Below, in pieces: positions 15,110 through 23,835 of a stretch of DNA of 64,000 bases. A model generated the notes under the pieces. It worked only from the letters and a program-made list of their open reading frames with translations. It made no database searches and had not been told where the DNA came from. Each line of letters opens with the position of its first letter. The first letter of the stretch is position 1. The DNA is from Streptomyces albofaciens JCM 4342 (lineage in GTDB: Bacteria > Actinomycetota > Actinomycetes > Streptomycetales > Streptomycetaceae). Where the stretch lies: positions 1,612,001 to 1,676,000 of the forward strand of contig NZ_PDCM01000002.1 of assembly GCF_008634025.1 (NCBI RefSeq), in the 5' to 3' direction. The position numbers and the translations under genes are program-made.

Positions 15110-15886
15110 ATGACCACCACCCCCACCCCCACCCGCTTCACCGGAAAGACGGTCCTGGTCACCGGCGGCGGCACCGGTATCGGCCGGGCGGTCGCCCTCG
15201 CGTTCGCGGCCGAGGGCGCGAACGTCGTGGTCGCCGGGCGCGGCGAGGAGCCGCTGAAGGAGACGGTCGCCCTGGTGGAGGCCGCGGGCGGCCGGGCGGC
15301 GGCCGTCACCGGCGATGTGACCCGCGGCGCGGACGTGGCCGCGCTGGTCGAGGAGACCGTGCGCCGCTTCGGCGGGCTGCACGTGGCCGTCAACAACGTC
15401 GGGGTGTTCGTGCCCCCGGCGCCCACCGCCGACATCCCCGAGGAGGACTGGCGGCGCGCCCTGGACACCAACCTCACCGGCACGTTCCTGTCGATGAAGT
15501 ACGAGATCGCCCACATGCGGGCGCACGGCGGCGGCGCGATCGTGAACATCGCGTCCAACCTGGGCGCTTCCCTGCGCCGCCCCGGGATCAGCGCGTACGT
15601 CGCGGCCAAGGCGGCGGTGAGCGCCCTGACCCGCAACGCCGCCCTCGACCACATCAAGGACGGCATACGCATCAACGCGGTCTCGCCCGGCAAGGTCGAC
15701 ACTCCCATGTCGACGCTGCCGGGCGAGACCGCGGAGCAGAAGGCCGAGCGGATGCGGCGCGAGGTGCCCGCGGGGCGCTCGGCCGCGACCGCCGAGATCG
15801 CGGCGGCGGTGCTCTACCTGTCGTCCGACGAGGCGGCGTTCACCGTGGGCGCCGAGCTGGTGGTGGACGGCGGCGTCACCGCCTGA
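15110..15886 (+). CDS. SDR family NAD(P)-dependent oxidoreductase
   Basis: A 258-residue classical short-chain dehydrogenase. Visible: cofactor motif VLVTGGGTGIGRAVALAF, NNVG in HVAVNNVGVFV, catalytic Ser in NIASNLGASLRRPG and the YVAAKAAVSAL Tyr-X3-Lys motif, then the PG motif NAVSPGKVDTPM and the C-terminal LSSDEAAFTVGAELVVDGGVTA. The basic residue after the Gly-rich loop (AGRGEE) suggests NADPH. Substrate unknown. It follows a TetR gene that likely controls it. Its last 73 bp overlap the end of the convergent permease gene in antisense, which is unusual in length. Confidence 0.88.
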   Translation: MTTTPTPTRFTGKTVLVTGGGTGIGRAVALAFAAEGANVVVAGRGEEPLKETVALVEAAGGRAAAVTGDVTRGADVAALVEETVRRFGGLHVAVNNVGVFVPPAPTADIPEEDWRRALDTNLTGTFLSMKYEIAHMRAHGGGAIVNIASNLGASLRRPGISAYVAAKAAVSALTRNAALDHIKDGIRINAVSPGKVDTPMSTLPGETAEQKAERMRREVPAGRSAATAEIAAAVLYLSSDEAAFTVGAELVVDGGVTA

Positions 15887-17217
15887 TCCGCCCCGGCCGT
15901 CCGGCCGCGGACCGTGCGGCGGGCGGCCATCCAGGCGTACACGAGGATGCCGGCGAACAGGAACAGCACGCCCTGGTAGATGGCCGCGTACCCGGCGCCG
16001 GCGACCAGCCAGAAGGTGAAGGCGAAGGCGACCACGGCGAGCACCATGTCGCGGGCGAAGCGGGCCGGGCGGACCTGGTCGCGCCGCCCGGTGAGCAGGA
16101 AGTAGATCTGGGCGCCGGCGGCCAGCAGATACGGCACGGTCGCGGAGAACGTCGTGATCAGTACGAGGATCTCGAAGACGCCGCCCGCGCCGATCAGGTA
16201 GTTGATCACGGTCAGGGCGGTGGCCAGCACCGAGGCGGCCAGCACGCCGAAGGTCGGCACACCGCGCTGCTTCTTCAGGAAGGCGGCCGGGAACAGGCCG
16301 TCCTTGGCGGCGGCGTACGGCGACTGGGCGCTCATCAGCGTCCAGCCGTTCAGCGCGCCGACGATGGAGATGACCGCGGCGACCGCGATGACGGTGCCGC
16401 CCCACTGCCCGCCGAACATGGCGTTGACCGCGTCGGAGAACGGCGCCTTGGAGTCCACCAGCTTGTCGTGCGCGACGGTGCCGAAGACCGAGACCGTGCC
16501 GAGCAGGTAGACGACGGCGGCGCCGATCGTGCCGAGGACGGTGGCGCGGCCCACGTTGCGCTCCGGGTCGCGCACCTCGCCCGCGCTCATCGCCGCGGAC
16601 TCCACGCCGACGTAGCTGTAGAGCAGGATGGCCGCCGCGGCCGACATGCCGCCGATCGCGCTGCCGCCGCCCTCGTGGAACGAGCCGAGCTTGTCCGGGT
16701 CGAAGAAGAACAGTCCGACGACCGCGATGAACAGCAGCGGGACGAACTTCAGGACCGTGGAGACCAGCTGGACGGCGCCCACGTAACGGGTGCCGGCGAA
16801 GTTGGAGAGCGCCGGGAGCCAGAGCGCGACCAGCGCCACCAGCAGGTCGGTGCCCTTGGACTCGTGGCCGGGGAACAGCACATGGACATACCCGACGGCG
16901 GCGACCGCGAGGGCCGCGTTGCTCACCCAGGTCATGGTCCAGTACGACCAGGCCGACAGGAAGCCGGCGAAGTCGCCGAACGCCTCGCGGGCGTAGACGT
17001 ACGGGCCGCCGGTGTCCGGGTGGCGCTCGGCCAGCCGCCCGAAGACCAGGGCCAGCGCGATGGCGCCGACGGTCAGGACGCCGAAGGCGACCAGGCTCAC
17101 GGTCCCGAAGGGCGCCACCGAGGCGGGCAGCAGGAAGATACCGCCGCCGATGATGTTGCCCATCACTAGGCAGGTTGCGGTCCCCAGACCGAAACGGCGG
17201 GTGTGCCGGTCGTGCAT
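15814..17217 (-). CDS. APC-family amino acid permease
   Basis: A 467-residue permease of the amino acid-polyamine-organocation superfamily with about 12 hydrophobic segments. The family start is clear (RRFGLGTATCLVMGNIIGGGIFLLPASVAPFG, the GXG helix-1 break), as is LLYSYVGVESAAMSAGEVRDPERNVGRAT in the middle. It resembles the basic amino acid/arginine-agmatine antiporter branch; substrate is not certain. ATG 17217 precedes the conserved N-terminus directly. The 3' end overlaps the convergent SDR gene by 73 bp; the hydrophilic tail encoded there is Ser/Thr/Pro-rich and probably dispensable. Confidence 0.87.
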   Translation of the reverse strand: MHDRHTRRFGLGTATCLVMGNIIGGGIFLLPASVAPFGTVSLVAFGVLTVGAIALALVFGRLAERHPDTGGPYVYAREAFGDFAGFLSAWSYWTMTWVSNAALAVAAVGYVHVLFPGHESKGTDLLVALVALWLPALSNFAGTRYVGAVQLVSTVLKFVPLLFIAVVGLFFFDPDKLGSFHEGGGSAIGGMSAAAAILLYSYVGVESAAMSAGEVRDPERNVGRATVLGTIGAAVVYLLGTVSVFGTVAHDKLVDSKAPFSDAVNAMFGGQWGGTVIAVAAVISIVGALNGWTLMSAQSPYAAAKDGLFPAAFLKKQRGVPTFGVLAASVLATALTVINYLIGAGGVFEILVLITTFSATVPYLLAAGAQIYFLLTGRRDQVRPARFARDMVLAVVAFAFTFWLVAGAGYAAIYQGVLFLFAGILVYAWMAARRTVRGRTAGADQAVTPPSTTSSAPTVNAASSDDR

Positions 17218-17303
17218 GGCAGGGTGGGCCTCTCGTCGTGCTGTGCGGGCCCGGAGTTGCCGGGCGACTGCATATGGTCTTCGACCTGCAACGTCGCACA
17301 AAA

Positions 17304-19379
17304 TCAGCGGGTATTGTCCCGCACGGCACCGTCGGCCGGCGGAAATACTTCGGGCCGGGGGCCCTCCGGCCGCAGTTCGTCCGCCGGACCCCCGAGGGGT
17401 ATCTGCGGCCCGTCCAGCTCGCGCAGCCAGCGCCGCAGGATCGCGTGGACCTGCTCCGCCCCGGCCGGCTCCCGCCCGTCGGCGGCCGGCGGGGACAGCT
17501 CGGCGGGCCACAGCAGGAACGGGCGGCTCTGCTCGCCGCCCAGGCCGCCGTGCGAGCCGATCTGCTCCTCGAAGGCGTGCACCGCGCCCGTTTCCGGGTC
17601 GCAGGCGGAGTTGACCATGATGTCGGCGGTGTGCGGGAAGCCGTCCGTGCGCCGTACGGCCTCCGCCGCGCCCGGGCCGAACCCGGCCAGGGGGTCGCGG
17701 CCCACCACCCGTCCGGTGTCGAGATGCCGCTCGGTGCCGTCCGGACCGAGCACCACGGCGCCGTGCGCGGCGGAGCGCACGAGCAGGAAGCCGATGCCCG
17801 GGTGGTTGGCGAGGGTGGGCAGCAGCGCCGGGTGGCGGCGGTCGATCTCCTCGCGCGTCACCCGCCCGGACAGGTCGGGGAAGGACACCAGACCGAGGTT
17901 GCCCGAGGCCAGGACCACGGGGTCGGAGGGGCCGCAGCCGTCCGTGCCCTCCGGGCGGTGCAGCGCGGCGCGGGCCGCCTCGCGCGCCTCCGCCCCGCTC
18001 GCGGTCCGCCCGGCGCGCCGGGACACCGGCAGGCCGCAGCCCGCCCGCACCAGGTCCTCCAGGCCGAGTCCGTAGGCCGCCAGGAAGGTCGGCCCCGGGC
18101 TCTGGCCGTGGTCGGAGAGCAGCACGATCCGGTAGCGGCGGGGAGCGTACTGCGCGGCATCGGCGATCAGGCCGACGGCACGGTCCAGGCGGCGCAGCAC
18201 CTGGTGGGTGTCCCGGTGCCGGGGGCCGGAGTGGTGCGCGACCTCGTCGTACGCGACCAGGTCGGCGTAGACGACGGTACGGCCCGCGAGCAGGTCGCCG
18301 ATCACTGCGGCGACCACGACATCGCGCTCGACGACGGTCGCGAAGGCGCGGAGGAACGGGTAGAGACCACCGCGCTTGACCCGTGGGCTCTCCCCGCGGA
18401 ACCGGGAGCGCAGGGACTGGCCGGCCTCCCGGACGATCTCGGCGGCGAAGGAGACGGCGGTGCGGGTCGCGTTGGCCGGGTCGGAGAAGTACGCGAAATA
18501 GCCGGCCCGGGAGCGGTTGTGCCGGCCGCGGCGGGCGGCCACCGACATCACCAGCGCGAGCTGGTCGGCGCCGCCGCTGAAGAGGTTGCCGCGGCTCGCG
18601 CCGTCGACACTCAGCAGCCCGGTGTCGCCGGTGCGGGCCACTGCGCGGCGCTGGAGCTCGGCCGCGCCGCTGGGCCGGTTGCTGACGATCAGCCGGCCGG
18701 TCTCCTTCTCGTACCACCGGAAGGCGGGCAGGTCGTGGTTGGTGCCGTGCAGGATGCCGAGCTGGCTGGCGCCGGTCTGGCTGGACCAGTCCGTACGCCA
18801 GGGGGTCAGCCGGTGGGTGCTGCCGAGCCAGCGCGCGACCGTCCCCATCAGGGGCCGCTCGCCGCTCGTCGCCTCGCGCAGCACGTCGTGGCCCAGGCCG
18901 TCGAGCTGGAGGAAGACCGTGCCGGGCGCGACCGGGCCCACGTCGCCGGGGGCGCCGCGGCGGCGGCCGTGCCGGCGCCCGGCCAGCCGCACCAGGCGCC
19001 TTCGGTACGCGTCGTCGTCGCGCACCGCGAGGAAGGTGGAGGTGGCGGAGGAGGTCGCGGACATCACGGCGGCGACGATCACCGCCGTCTCGGGCGCGGC
19101 CCGGCCGCCCTCGGGGAGCAGGGCGAGGGCGGCCAGCAGCAGGGAGCCGTTCAGGAAGAAGACCAGCAGCCCGAGGACGAGGGCCGGCACCAGCAGCAGG
19201 GCCCGGACGAGCAGCGGCCACACCAGGGCGCTGAGCAGGCCGAAGGCGCCGGCGCCGAGCGCGGCGGTGAGGAACGTCCGGGTGAGGCTCACACCGCTCG
19301 CGGACTGGAGGCGGAAGTCGGGCAGCAGCGCGGCGAGCACGAGCAGCGTCAGCGAGGAGACCACCCAGACCGCGGTCAC
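17304..19379 (-). CDS. Holin-like membrane domain fused to phosphodiesterase/alkaline phosphatase-superfamily domain
   Basis: A 691-residue protein. Residues 1-110 form about four transmembrane helices of the actinobacterial phage-holin-IV-like type (AVWVVSSLTLLVLAAL, LLVRALLLVPALVLGLLVFFLNGSLLLAAL). The rest is an alkaline-phosphatase-superfamily phosphodiesterase: metal/nucleophile region FLQLDGLGHDVLREA, later DLVAYDEVAHHSGPRHRDTHQVLRRLD and the SDHGQSPGPTFLAAYGL metal-binding motif. It likely cleaves an envelope phosphodiester such as teichoic acid or phospholipid headgroups at the membrane; that is inference. GTG 19379 is the first usable start after an in-frame stop. A 229-bp gap separates it from the insertion sequence. 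Confidence 0.82.
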   Translation of the reverse strand: MTAVWVVSSLTLLVLAALLPDFRLQSASGVSLTRTFLTAALGAGAFGLLSALVWPLLVRALLLVPALVLGLLVFFLNGSLLLAALALLPEGGRAAPETAVIVAAVMSATSSATSTFLAVRDDDAYRRRLVRLAGRRHGRRRGAPGDVGPVAPGTVFLQLDGLGHDVLREATSGERPLMGTVARWLGSTHRLTPWRTDWSSQTGASQLGILHGTNHDLPAFRWYEKETGRLIVSNRPSGAAELQRRAVARTGDTGLLSVDGASRGNLFSGGADQLALVMSVAARRGRHNRSRAGYFAYFSDPANATRTAVSFAAEIVREAGQSLRSRFRGESPRVKRGGLYPFLRAFATVVERDVVVAAVIGDLLAGRTVVYADLVAYDEVAHHSGPRHRDTHQVLRRLDRAVGLIADAAQYAPRRYRIVLLSDHGQSPGPTFLAAYGLGLEDLVRAGCGLPVSRRAGRTASGAEAREAARAALHRPEGTDGCGPSDPVVLASGNLGLVSFPDLSGRVTREEIDRRHPALLPTLANHPGIGFLLVRSAAHGAVVLGPDGTERHLDTGRVVGRDPLAGFGPGAAEAVRRTDGFPHTADIMVNSACDPETGAVHAFEEQIGSHGGLGGEQSRPFLLWPAELSPPAADGREPAGAEQVHAILRRWLRELDGPQIPLGGPADELRPEGPRPEVFPPADGAVRDNTR

Positions 19380-19608
19380 CCGCAGCAGGGCGCCGCCCGC
19401 CGTCCGCCACCGGGGCCGTCACATCCGCGCTCACCTCGCTCCCGCCGCCCGTCACGCCCGGACACCCCCATCGGGCATCACGCCTACAGCGTGTCACAGC
19501 CCACTGACAGTCCGGCGGGATGACGAGTCCGGCCGGGCGACGGGCCGGAGGACCGTGGTCGAGGCGCGGCCCCGGACGGCCTCCGGCCCGCTCCGCAACA
19601 CCCTCTCA

Positions 19609-20726
19609 GAGGGCGTTTTGCCGCCTTTTGCAAGTTTCTACGATGAATTCTGAGGAGTGATAGGGGAGGTGAGTGCGGCGTGTGTCACTCGCGTGGCAAA
19701 TGAGGCGGAGATCCGGTTGTTGCGCGCCGCCTGCTCCTGTTTCGTCGCAAAGTGCGCCGGTTGGGTTCGAATGCCCCTGCCCGTCCGGCCCACACCCTGA
19801 CCGGCGCCCCGGTCCTCGGCTACTCCGGAGGCATGAGCGCGCGTCGCCGCTATCCCAGTGACCTGTCAGATGCCCGCTGGGCCCTGGTCGAACCGCTGCT
19901 GACCAGCTGGCGGGAGGAAATCGTCCGCCGGGGCCTCAGCATCGGCCACCCGCCCCGCCATGACCTGCGCGATCTCCTGGACGCGGTGCTCTACGTGGCC
20001 CGCACCGGCATCCCCTGGCGCTACCTGCCGCACGACTATCCACATTGGAACACGGTCTACCAGTACTTTGCCCGCTGGGAGCAGGCCGGCGTCTTCGAGC
20101 AGCTCAACGCCCTGCTGCGGCGCCGCGTCCGCGAGGACGAAGGCCGCACGCCGGAGCCGACCGCGATGGTGATCGACGCCCAGAGCATCAAGACCTCCGC
20201 CAACGTCCCCGCGGCCGGCCAGGGCGCCGACGTCGGCAAGAAGATCGTGGGCCGCAAGCGGAGCGTCGTGATCGACACGACCGGCCTGCTGCTGGCCGTC
20301 CTGGTCACCGCCGCGAGCATCCAGGACTCCACCGCCGGCGAGACCCTGCTCAACCGGATCGCCGCCGCCCACCCCACCATCCGCAAGGGCTGGGCCGACC
20401 GCGGCTACCGCGAATACCTTGTCGACCGCGCCGCCCGCCTCGGCATCGACCTCGAAATCGTCCGCCGCACCCCCGGCGCAGCCCGCGGCTTCACCGTGCA
20501 ACCGCGCAGGTGGTGCGTGGAGCGCACCCTGGGATGGCTGATGCTGAACCGCCGCCTGGCCCGCGACTACGAAGCCCTCCCGGCCCGCTCCACCGCCATG
20601 ATCTACATCGCGATGATCGCCCTCATGACGCGACGCCTCACCAGAGAAACCACACCAACCTGGCGAGGACTATGAAACCTCGCCAACGCGGCACATCGGG
20701 ACGAAACGTTGGGAGAAAACGCCCTC
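19609..20726. mobile_element. Complete IS5-family insertion sequence, 1118 bp
   Basis: The ends share a perfect 11-bp terminal inverted repeat, GAGGGCGTTTT, followed by weaker similarity. A 3-bp direct repeat TCA flanks both sides (19606-19608 and 20727-20729), a target duplication of the TNA type known for IS5 subgroups such as IS1031. One intact transposase gene fills the element. The right-hand TCA is the stop codon (TGA on the minus strand) of the neighbouring flavin monooxygenase gene, so the insertion is precisely at that stop. Intact ends and gene suggest a recent event. Confidence 0.9.
19833..20675 (+). CDS. IS5-family DDE transposase
   Basis: A 280-residue single-frame transposase. 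Visible: the N-terminal DUF4096-like domain (YPSDLSDARWALVEPLL, RTGIPWRYLPHDYPHWNTVYQYFARW), then DDE residues in VIDAQSIKTSANV (first Asp), GWADRGYREYLVDRA (second Asp) and VERTLGWLMLNRRLARDYE (Glu, with the IS5 R-X-X-X-E-like context). ATG 19833 is preceded by CCGGAGG; an in-frame upstream extension to 19752 is less likely. Unlike many IS5 relatives no frameshift is needed. It catalyses cut-and-paste transposition of its own element. Confidence 0.93.
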   Translation: MSARRRYPSDLSDARWALVEPLLTSWREEIVRRGLSIGHPPRHDLRDLLDAVLYVARTGIPWRYLPHDYPHWNTVYQYFARWEQAGVFEQLNALLRRRVREDEGRTPEPTAMVIDAQSIKTSANVPAAGQGADVGKKIVGRKRSVVIDTTGLLLAVLVTAASIQDSTAGETLLNRIAAAHPTIRKGWADRGYREYLVDRAARLGIDLEIVRRTPGAARGFTVQPRRWCVERTLGWLMLNRRLARDYEALPARSTAMIYIAMIALMTRRLTRETTPTWRGL

Positions 20727-21881
20727 TCAGCCCCGTCCCGCGAACGGGACCTGCACGTCGCTCTCCACCACCGGCTCCGCCTCCCCCGGCCGTCGCCACA
20801 CTCCCGCCTCCGCCAGGCGCGGCAGCACCCCCTCCCCGAACCAGTAGGCCTCCTCGACGTGCGGATGGCCGGACAGGACGAATTCGTCGATGCCCAGCCG
20901 CTGGTACTCGACGATCCGCTCGGCCACCTCGGCGTGGCTGCCCACCAGGGCGGTGCCCGCGCCGCCGCGTACCAGGCCGATGCCGGCCCACAGGTTGGGC
21001 GCCACCTCCAGCCCGTCCGTGCTGCCGCCGTGCAGCGCCAGCATCCGCCGCTGTCCCTCGGACTCACTGCGGGCCAGCCCTTCCTGCACGGCGCGGACCG
21101 TCTCCGGCGAGAAGCCGTCGAGGAGGCGGCGCGCCTCCGTCCACGCCTGGTCGGCGGTGTCCCGTGTGATCACGTGCAGCCGGATGCCGAAGCGCACCGT
21201 GCGCCCCGCGTCGGCGGCCGCCTTCCGTATCCAGGTGATCTTCTCGGCCACCTGTGCGAGCGGTTCGCCCCAGGTCAGGTACACGTCGCTGTAGCGGGCG
21301 GCGACCTCCCCCGCCGCTGCCGAGGACCCGCCGAAGTAGACGGGCGGTACGGGGTCGGGGACGCGGGCCAGCCGCGCCTGCTCGACGCGCAGGTGCTCCC
21401 CGTCGAAGTCGACCGTCCGCCCCTGCCACAGGTCCCGCACGATGCTCAGGAACTCGCCGGTACGGGCGTAGCGCGCGTCCTTGCCGAGGAAGTCGCCGTA
21501 CGCGCGCTGCTCGTGGCTCTCGCCGCCGGTGACGATATTCAGGAGCAGCCGGCCGGGTGCGTGCCGCTGGAAGGTGGCCGCCATCTGGGCGGCGAGTGTG
21601 GGCGCGATGGCGCCGGGCCGCAGAGCGATCAGGAATCTCAGGCGCTCGGTCTCCCGGGCGAGCATCGCCGTGGTGAGCCAGGCGTCCTCGCACCAGGCTC
21701 CGGTGGGGGTCAGCGCGCCTTCGAAGCCGAGCTGTTCGGCGGCGCGGGCGATCTGGGTGGGGTAGCCGAGGGTGGCGGGGCGCTGCCCGCCCGCGGCGCC
21801 GGCGGGCAGGCCGTGGCCGCCGCCGAAGATGTGCCGGCTGTCGCCGTAGGTCGGCAGGAACCAGTGGAAGGTGAGGCTCAC
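20727..21881 (-). CDS. ssuD: FMNH2-dependent alkanesulfonate monooxygenase (SsuD-like)
   Basis: A 384-residue bacterial-luciferase-like monooxygenase. The SsuD signature is clear: LTFHWFLPTYGDSR at the N-terminus, RLLLNIVTGGESHEQRAYGDFLGKDARYART, then PPVYFGGSSAAAGEVAARYSDVYLTWGEP. It releases sulfite and an aldehyde from alkanesulfonates with reduced flavin supplied by the FMN reductase two genes upstream. GTG 21881 follows GGAG. Last gene of the sulfur operon; its TGA stop coincides with the target duplication of the IS5-family element, so the protein is unchanged but the original transcript end is displaced. Confidence 0.9.
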   Translation of the reverse strand: MSLTFHWFLPTYGDSRHIFGGGHGLPAGAAGGQRPATLGYPTQIARAAEQLGFEGALTPTGAWCEDAWLTTAMLARETERLRFLIALRPGAIAPTLAAQMAATFQRHAPGRLLLNIVTGGESHEQRAYGDFLGKDARYARTGEFLSIVRDLWQGRTVDFDGEHLRVEQARLARVPDPVPPVYFGGSSAAAGEVAARYSDVYLTWGEPLAQVAEKITWIRKAAADAGRTVRFGIRLHVITRDTADQAWTEARRLLDGFSPETVRAVQEGLARSESEGQRRMLALHGGSTDGLEVAPNLWAGIGLVRGGAGTALVGSHAEVAERIVEYQRLGIDEFVLSGHPHVEEAYWFGEGVLPRLAEAGVWRRPGEAEPVVESDVQVPFAGRG

Positions 21882-21933
21882 GGAATCTCCGGAAACAGGG
21901 AAGCGGAAAGCGGGGTGGGGAGGAGGGGCGGGG

Positions 21934-23193
21934 TCAGACGAGGCCGTGCCGGGGCGGCCTGGTGCCGTTGAGGACGTACCGCCCGAGGTGCTGCACCTTC
22001 CAGCGCACCGGGTCGTGCAGCGTGTGGGTCCGCGCGTCACGCCAGTACCGGTGCAGGTTGAGGCCGTCCAGGGCGGCCCGGGTGCCGGCCACTTCGAAGA
22101 GCGCGCTCCCCGTGTCCACGGCCGTCTCCGCCGCGTACGCCTTCGCCGCGGCGACCGCGATCGACGCTTCGGCGGCCGTGTCGTCGGTGAGGTGGGCGGT
22201 GGCGGTGTCCACGGCCCGGGCCGCGGCCTCCAGGAGAGCCTGCGCCGCCCGCACCCGTAGTTCGAGCGCGCCGAAACGCTGGATGAGCAGCGGGTCCTCG
22301 GCGGCCGTCGGGGAGCCGCTCTCGCACCAGGGGCGGCTCTTCGTCCGGACGAACTCCGCCGCTTCGGCCAGCGCTGCCCGGGCCATGCCGCTGTCGATGG
22401 CTGCGTGCAACAACTGGGCGAACGCGCCGTGCAGTTGCGGCCCCTCGAAGGTGAGGTGGTGCGGCACGACGCGGTCGGCCGGTACGGCGACGCCCTCCAG
22501 GCGGACCGTGCCGCTGGCGGTGGTGCGCTGCCCCATGCCGTCCCAGTCGTCGACGACCGTCACGCCGGGCGCGCCACGCGGTACGTACGCGACGTACAGC
22601 TTGTCCTCGGCGCCACGGGCCAGCACCGGGATCCAGTGGGCGAACAGGGCGCCCGTGGAGTAGTGCTTGGTTCCGGTCAGGACAAGGCCGCGGTCGCCGT
22701 CCGGCTCCAGGCGGGTGCGGATGTCCTGGGCGTGCCGGGTGCCCGCCTCCGCCTGCGCGTTGCCGAAGCGGCGCCCGGCCAGCACCTCGCGGAAGAAGAA
22801 CTCCTGCTGGCGGGGGCTCCCTTGGGCGCGCAGGACGTTCACGTACACGAAGTGGCTCTGCGGGATCTGGGCGATGCTGGGGTCGGCGGTGGCCAGCAGC
22901 CGGAAGACCTCGGCCAGTGTTCCGGCGGTGACGTCGGCGCCGCCGTGCGCGCGTGGCACGGTGATGCCGAGAAGGCCGCTCGCCGAGAGCCGGCCGAGTT
23001 CGTCGCGCGGCAGCCGTCGCCGGGCGTCCCGTTCCGCCGCGTCGGGGCGGAAGGCGTCCGCCAGTCCGGCCGCGACGGCGAGCGCTTCGGCGTCGTCGGC
23101 GATGACGTGGGCGGGATCGTGCGAGAGCTCGGGGACGGTGCCGGGTGCGGGGTGGTCCGGATGTGCCGCTGTGGTGGGGGCGGAGGTGGTCAC
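21934..23193 (-). CDS. sfnB: Acyl-CoA dehydrogenase-fold sulfur acquisition oxidoreductase (SfnB-like)
   Basis: A 419-residue acyl-CoA dehydrogenase-fold flavoprotein of the SfnB/DszC branch. Typical pieces: LGITVPRAHGGADVTAGTLAEVFRLLATADPSIAQIPQSHFVYV, LTGTKHYSTGALFAHWIPVLA, WDGMGQRTTASGTVRLEGVAVP, and the C-terminal NLHRYWRDARTHTLHDPVRWKVQHLGRYVL. In organosulfur pathways these enzymes are reduced-flavin monooxygenases rather than CoA dehydrogenases; the likely substrate class is methanesulfinate or a related compound. It lies 52 bp upstream of the SsuD-like gene and 22 bp downstream of the FMN reductase gene, so it is in the same operon. Confidence 0.85.
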   Translation of the reverse strand: MTTSAPTTAAHPDHPAPGTVPELSHDPAHVIADDAEALAVAAGLADAFRPDAAERDARRRLPRDELGRLSASGLLGITVPRAHGGADVTAGTLAEVFRLLATADPSIAQIPQSHFVYVNVLRAQGSPRQQEFFFREVLAGRRFGNAQAEAGTRHAQDIRTRLEPDGDRGLVLTGTKHYSTGALFAHWIPVLARGAEDKLYVAYVPRGAPGVTVVDDWDGMGQRTTASGTVRLEGVAVPADRVVPHHLTFEGPQLHGAFAQLLHAAIDSGMARAALAEAAEFVRTKSRPWCESGSPTAAEDPLLIQRFGALELRVRAAQALLEAAARAVDTATAHLTDDTAAEASIAVAAAKAYAAETAVDTGSALFEVAGTRAALDGLNLHRYWRDARTHTLHDPVRWKVQHLGRYVLNGTRPPRHGLV

Positions 23194-23215
23194 GGAGGTT
23201 CCTTACGGTGGTGGC

Positions 23216-23770
23216 TCAGCTCGCGGCGGCGAGCAGCGGGGCGCGGCCGAGGGCGCCGGAGAACTGGTCGAGAACCTGCTGGAGGGCCTCGGCGGTGCCG
23301 CTCTCGACGGCGAGCGTGCCGTCCTCCCGCACGTCGAGATGCCGGTCCAGGACGAACCAGCCCTGGACGATGTGCGCGGCGCCCATGGAGGAGAGCACCG
23401 GCCGCAGCGCGTAGTCGATGGCCAGGACGTGCGCGGTGGTGCCGCCGGTGGCCAGCGGCAGTACGGTCTTGCCCGCCAGCGCGTACTGGGGCAGCAGGTC
23501 GAGCAGCGACTTCAGGAGCCCGGAGTAGGCGGCCTTGTAGACGGGCGTGCCGATGATCACGCCGTCGGCCTGTGCGAACAGTTCCGTGGCGGCGACGATG
23601 TCGGGGTGCCCGAAGTCGGCGCCGAGCAGCGCCTGGGCGGACAGCGTACGGACGTCGAGTGCCACGACTCGGTGGCCTTCGGCGGTGAGCCTGGCGTCCA
23701 GGTGGCGCAGCAGGCGGGCGGTACGGGAGGTGGCGGAGGGGCTTCCGGAGACGGACAGGACGGTGGACAT
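23216..23770 (-). CDS. ssuE: NADPH-dependent FMN reductase (SsuE/MsuE-like)
   Basis: A 184-residue flavodoxin-fold reductase. The phosphate loop SVSGSPSATSRTARLL and the flavin motif GVIIGTPVYKAAYSGLLKSLLDLLPQYALAGKTVLPLATGG identify the SsuE/MsuE group. It supplies FMNH2 to the two-component monooxygenases encoded around it (SfnG-like, SfnB-like and SsuD-like). ATG 23770 is preceded by GAGGTGA. Second structural gene of the operon. Confidence 0.92.
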   Translation of the reverse strand: MSTVLSVSGSPSATSRTARLLRHLDARLTAEGHRVVALDVRTLSAQALLGADFGHPDIVAATELFAQADGVIIGTPVYKAAYSGLLKSLLDLLPQYALAGKTVLPLATGGTTAHVLAIDYALRPVLSSMGAAHIVQGWFVLDRHLDVREDGTLAVESGTAEALQQVLDQFSGALGRAPLLAAAS

Positions 23771-23835
23771 GGCGGTCACCTCGGGTCGAAGGGGCGGCGG
23801 TGGCAGGCGGGTCGGGCGACGGGGCGGCGGGCCGG

